Of a stretch of 64,000 nt of DNA, positions 61,240 to 64,000 are shown piece after piece. This DNA comes from UBA1413 sp964650525 (GTDB lineage: Bacteria > Bacteroidota > Bacteroidia > Bacteroidales > Prolixibacteraceae), in NCBI GenBank assembly GCA_964650525.1, contig CAZYUA010000001.1, positions 62,001 through 126,000 of the forward strand. Reading direction: 5' to 3'. The notes under the pieces were generated by a model. The model was not told where the DNA came from. It was given only the letters and a program-made list of their open reading frames with translations, and made no database searches. Position 1 is the first letter of the stretch; each line of letters begins with the position of its first letter. The position numbers and the translations under genes were made by a program.

Positions 61240-64000
61240 ATGGTTTCAGGCAACGCCCAGCGGTTAAGCAAACTGGCAAAAGAGTTTAATGTGGGAATTC
61301 AGACGATCGTCGAATTTCTGCATAAGAAAGGATTCCCGGTAGATTCCAATCCGAATACCAAGGTATCCGAGGAAGCCTGTCTGCTCCTGGAAAAGGAATA
61401 CAAGAGTGATGTCAGCATTAAACGCGAATCGGAGCTGATAACGCTCAGGCAGCAACGCCTGAAGAAAGAGGTTTTCACCCTGGATGATATTGCCCGGAAG
61501 GATGAGCCGGAGGATGAGTTTCCGGAGGATCATCTGGAGCTGAAGGATCTGAAGAAAAGCTCGCAGGTTGCGGCAAAACCCAAGGAAAAGGAGGTTGTTG
61601 CGGAAAAGCCGGAGGAGATTACCCGGGAATCGCATATCAAGCCATTCAAGGTCATAGACACAGTAGACATATCCACACTTCCGGGGGTCCGGAAAAAGCC
61701 GGCTGGCAAAACTGCACAACCAACCGGCACCGGTGTTTCCCGGAAGAAGGAAGAACCGGCCCCCGTTGTTGAGCCTGCTGCCGTTTCTTCTCCCCCTCCG
61801 GAACCGTCCCCGGCTGAGTCGGAGATCCCCAAAACCCCCGAGGAGATGAGTCCGGCCGTACCCCAGAAAACGGTGACAGTCGCTGAGCATATTCCAACTG
61901 ATATCCCCAAGGTCGAGGAGCTCAAGGTGGTAGGGAAGATAGACCTGGATCAGATCAACAGCCGGACAAGACCAGATAAGAAAACCAAAGAGGAAAAGGC
62001 CCGGGAACGGAAGGAAAGGACTGACAAAGTCAGGGGGTCCCGGCAGAAAGAGCCGGTTGCTCCCGAACCACCGGTTGACATTGTACCCGGGGTACCAGAT
62101 GATGTAATCGTGGCCAAAGCCGAAAAGCTTGCCGGGCCTACCATTGTCGGGAAGATAGACTTGCCCGTTGACAAAAAACCTGTTGGAGCCGATGGAGACA
62201 GGGACCGACGGAAAAAAAGACGGAAAAGGATACAGAAAGATACCGAAAAGGTCAGTCTGACGGATAAACCACAGGGTGACCAGAAAAAAGGGGAAGAGGC
62301 CAGAAAACCCGGAAAGAAAAAGAAACTGCTCAAACGGGAGATCAATGAGGAGGATGTGCAGAAACAGATTAAGGATACCCTGGCCCGCCTGACCACCAAG
62401 GGGTCCAAATCGAAAGGATCGAAATATCGCCGGGAGAAGAGGGCGATGTTCAGCGAAAAGGTGGCGGCTGAAGCGGAATTAAAGGTACAGCAGAAGAATA
62501 TCCTGAAGATCACCGAATTTGTTACGGTAAACGAACTGGCTACCATGATGGATGTCCCCGTTACCAAAATCATCTCCACCTGTATGAGTTTGGGGTTGTT
62601 CGTTTCCATAAACCAGCGGCTGGATGCCGAAACCCTCTCGGTGGTTGCCGATGAATTCGGGTATCAGGTGGAATTTGTGAGTGTGGAGATCCAGGAGGCT
62701 ATTGAAGAGACGGCCGATCAGGAGGAGGATCTCAAACCGCGGCCGCCGATTGTGACTGTGATGGGTCACGTCGACCATGGGAAGACCTCCCTGCTGGACT
62801 ATATCCGCAGCGCCAATGTCATCGCCGGTGAGGCAGGAGGTATCACCCAGCATATCGGTGCCTACAATGTCAGGTTACCCGACGGCCGGAAAATCACTTT
62901 TCTGGATACTCCGGGCCACGAGGCTTTTACAGCCATGCGGGCCAGGGGAGCTCAGGTGACCGATATCGCCATCATCATCGTGGCTGCCGACGACAATGTG
63001 ATGCCGCAGACCATTGAAGCCATCAACCATGCTTCCGCAGCTTTGGTGCCCATCGTTTTTGCCATCAACAAAATAGACAAACCAGGCGCCAATCCCGAAA
63101 AAATCAAAGAGTCCCTGGCTAATATGAATTACCTGATCGAAGAATGGGGCGGTAAGTATCAGTCGCACGACATCTCAGCCAAAAAAGGAACCGGCATCAT
63201 GGAATTGCTGGAAAAAGTACTCCTGGAAGCGGAAATGCTGGATCTGAAAGCCAATCCCGATAAAAAGGCCAGCGGAACCATCATCGAATCCTCCCTGGAC
63301 CGGGGCAGGGGATTTGTGGCTACCATCCTGGTTCAGTCAGGTACGCTGAAAGTGGGAGATGTGGTTCTTGCCGGACAGAATTTTGGGCATATCAAAGCCA
63401 TGTTCAACGAACGGAATCAGAAAATCGAAAAAGCAAGCCCCGCGGAACCTGTTCTGATTCTCGGTCTTGACGGTGCTCCCCAGGCCGGGGATAAATTTCA
63501 CGTCATGGAATCGGAACGGGATGCCCGGCAGATTGCCAATAAGCGGGAGCAACTGGCCAGGGAGCAGGGGTTGAGAACACAGAAGCATATTACCCTCGAC
63601 GAAATAGGCCGGCGGATCGCCATCGGAAACTTCCAGGAACTCAACCTCATCGTCAAGGGCGACGTCGACGGATCCGTGGAAGCCCTCTCCGACTCTCTTA
63701 TCAAACTTTCGACCGAAGAAATCCAGGTCAATATTATCCATAAGGCCGTCGGCCAGATCTCCGAATCGGATATCATGCTTGCTTCAGCCTCTGAAGCCGT
63801 AGTCGTGGGATTCCAGGTTCGTCCCTCCCTGAATGCCCGGAAACTGGCCGAAAAGGAACAAATCGACATCCGTCTTTATTCCATCATTTACGACGCCATC
63901 AACGAAATCAAGGCAGCCATGCAGGGGATGCTCTCACCGGAGATCAAAGAGGAGATCACGGGGACCATCGAAGTCCTCGAAACCTTTAAAATTACCAAGG
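61240..64000 (+). CDS. infB: Translation initiation factor IF-2, 3' end cut by window edge
   Basis: 920 codons are visible from the ATG at 61240 (M-V-S-G-N-A-Q-R-L-S-K-L-A-K-E-F-N-V). A charged Lys/Glu/Pro-rich linker fills residues ~100-400, the IF2_N motif F-V-T-V-N-E-L-A follows, then the GTPase domain: G-H-V-D-H-G-K-T, D-T-P-G-H-E-A-F, N-K-I-D and S-A-K-K-G, then domain II and part of domain III. Brings initiator tRNA to the ribosome. 78 bp after nusA. Confidence 0.97.
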   Translation, partial: MVSGNAQRLSKLAKEFNVGIQTIVEFLHKKGFPVDSNPNTKVSEEACLLLEKEYKSDVSIKRESELITLRQQRLKKEVFTLDDIARKDEPEDEFPEDHLELKDLKKSSQVAAKPKEKEVVAEKPEEITRESHIKPFKVIDTVDISTLPGVRKKPAGKTAQPTGTGVSRKKEEPAPVVEPAAVSSPPPEPSPAESEIPKTPEEMSPAVPQKTVTVAEHIPTDIPKVEELKVVGKIDLDQINSRTRPDKKTKEEKARERKERTDKVRGSRQKEPVAPEPPVDIVPGVPDDVIVAKAEKLAGPTIVGKIDLPVDKKPVGADGDRDRRKKRRKRIQKDTEKVSLTDKPQGDQKKGEEARKPGKKKKLLKREINEEDVQKQIKDTLARLTTKGSKSKGSKYRREKRAMFSEKVAAEAELKVQQKNILKITEFVTVNELATMMDVPVTKIISTCMSLGLFVSINQRLDAETLSVVADEFGYQVEFVSVEIQEAIEETADQEEDLKPRPPIVTVMGHVDHGKTSLLDYIRSANVIAGEAGGITQHIGAYNVRLPDGRKITFLDTPGHEAFTAMRARGAQVTDIAIIIVAADDNVMPQTIEAINHASAALVPIVFAINKIDKPGANPEKIKESLANMNYLIEEWGGKYQSHDISAKKGTGIMELLEKVLLEAEMLDLKANPDKKASGTIIESSLDRGRGFVATILVQSGTLKVGDVVLAGQNFGHIKAMFNERNQKIEKASPAEPVLILGLDGAPQAGDKFHVMESERDARQIANKREQLAREQGLRTQKHITLDEIGRRIAIGNFQELNLIVKGDVDGSVEALSDSLIKLSTEEIQVNIIHKAVGQISESDIMLASASEAVVVGFQVRPSLNARKLAEKEQIDIRLYSIIYDAINEIKAAMQGMLSPEIKEEITGTIEVLETFKITK

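Overview
The window looks like a contig from a draft genome or MAG of a Bacteroidota bacterium, most likely order Bacteroidales. The evidence is a fused lpxC-fabZ gene, a SusC/SusD pair, a type IX secretion C-terminal sorting domain, gldA/gldF/gldG-like genes, and promoters of the Bacteroidota form (TTTG, 19-21 nt, TAnnTTTG). One run of exactly 100 N lies inside a tandem repeat, which marks an unresolved assembly gap. I see no rRNA, tRNA, CRISPR array, integrase or recognisable insertion sequence.

Layout. 1-5.2 kb (minus): a lipoprotein, an ABCG-like ATPase/permease fusion and an AlbA_2 (Schlafen-type) domain protein cut off by the left edge. 5.6-9.6 kb (minus): a large secreted HExxH metallopeptidase/propeller/barrel protein, and a membrane-anchored protein whose C-terminal third is a 9-residue E-K-L-G/N repeat. 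9.8-16.4 kb: a signalling group with an NMT1-like binding lipoprotein, a dCache-HAMP-GAF histidine kinase and a PrsW-like protease on minus, and a receiver-PP2C phosphatase on plus. 16.5-22 kb (plus): a tripartite RND efflux system. 22-26.2 kb (minus): a gldA-gldF-gldG-DUF4340 ABC operon. 26.6-29.3 kb: a T9SS-exported CotH-kinase/lamin-tail protein. 29.8-40.7 kb: housekeeping and small genes (metF, aspartokinase, aldo/keto reductase, ECF sigma with a membrane partner, an RluB-like pseudouridine synthase with a repetitive N-terminus, an AIM24-like protein, a dGTPase, a zinc peptidase).

40.8-55.6 kb is a sialic-acid utilisation locus. A divergent FadR/GntR regulator faces susC-susD, a GH33 sialidase, a two-domain sialate O-acetylesterase, a neuraminate lyase, a kelch mutarotase, an N-acylglucosamine 2-epimerase and an MFS transporter. 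The inferred sequence is: the surface sialidase and esterase release and deacetylate Neu5Ac, the mutarotase and MFS carrier handle uptake, the lyase yields ManNAc and pyruvate, and the epimerase yields GlcNAc. The kinase and nag genes are not in the window. The susC frame is broken by an apparent one-base deletion. Two near-identical inverted repeats sit at the regulator and susC promoters and look like operators.

55.6-64 kb is the conserved core: lpxA, lpxC-fabZ and lpxD on minus, divergent from rimP-nusA-infB on plus (infB runs off the right edge).

The most unusual signal is a dispersed element of about 115 bp present three times (near 14.55, 41.59 and 56.57 kb). It has three inverted arms that can form two mutually exclusive hairpins. 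On the minus strand each copy places an ATG in the same arm, and in two copies that ATG is the start codon of a real gene. One compensatory base change supports the start-codon hairpin.
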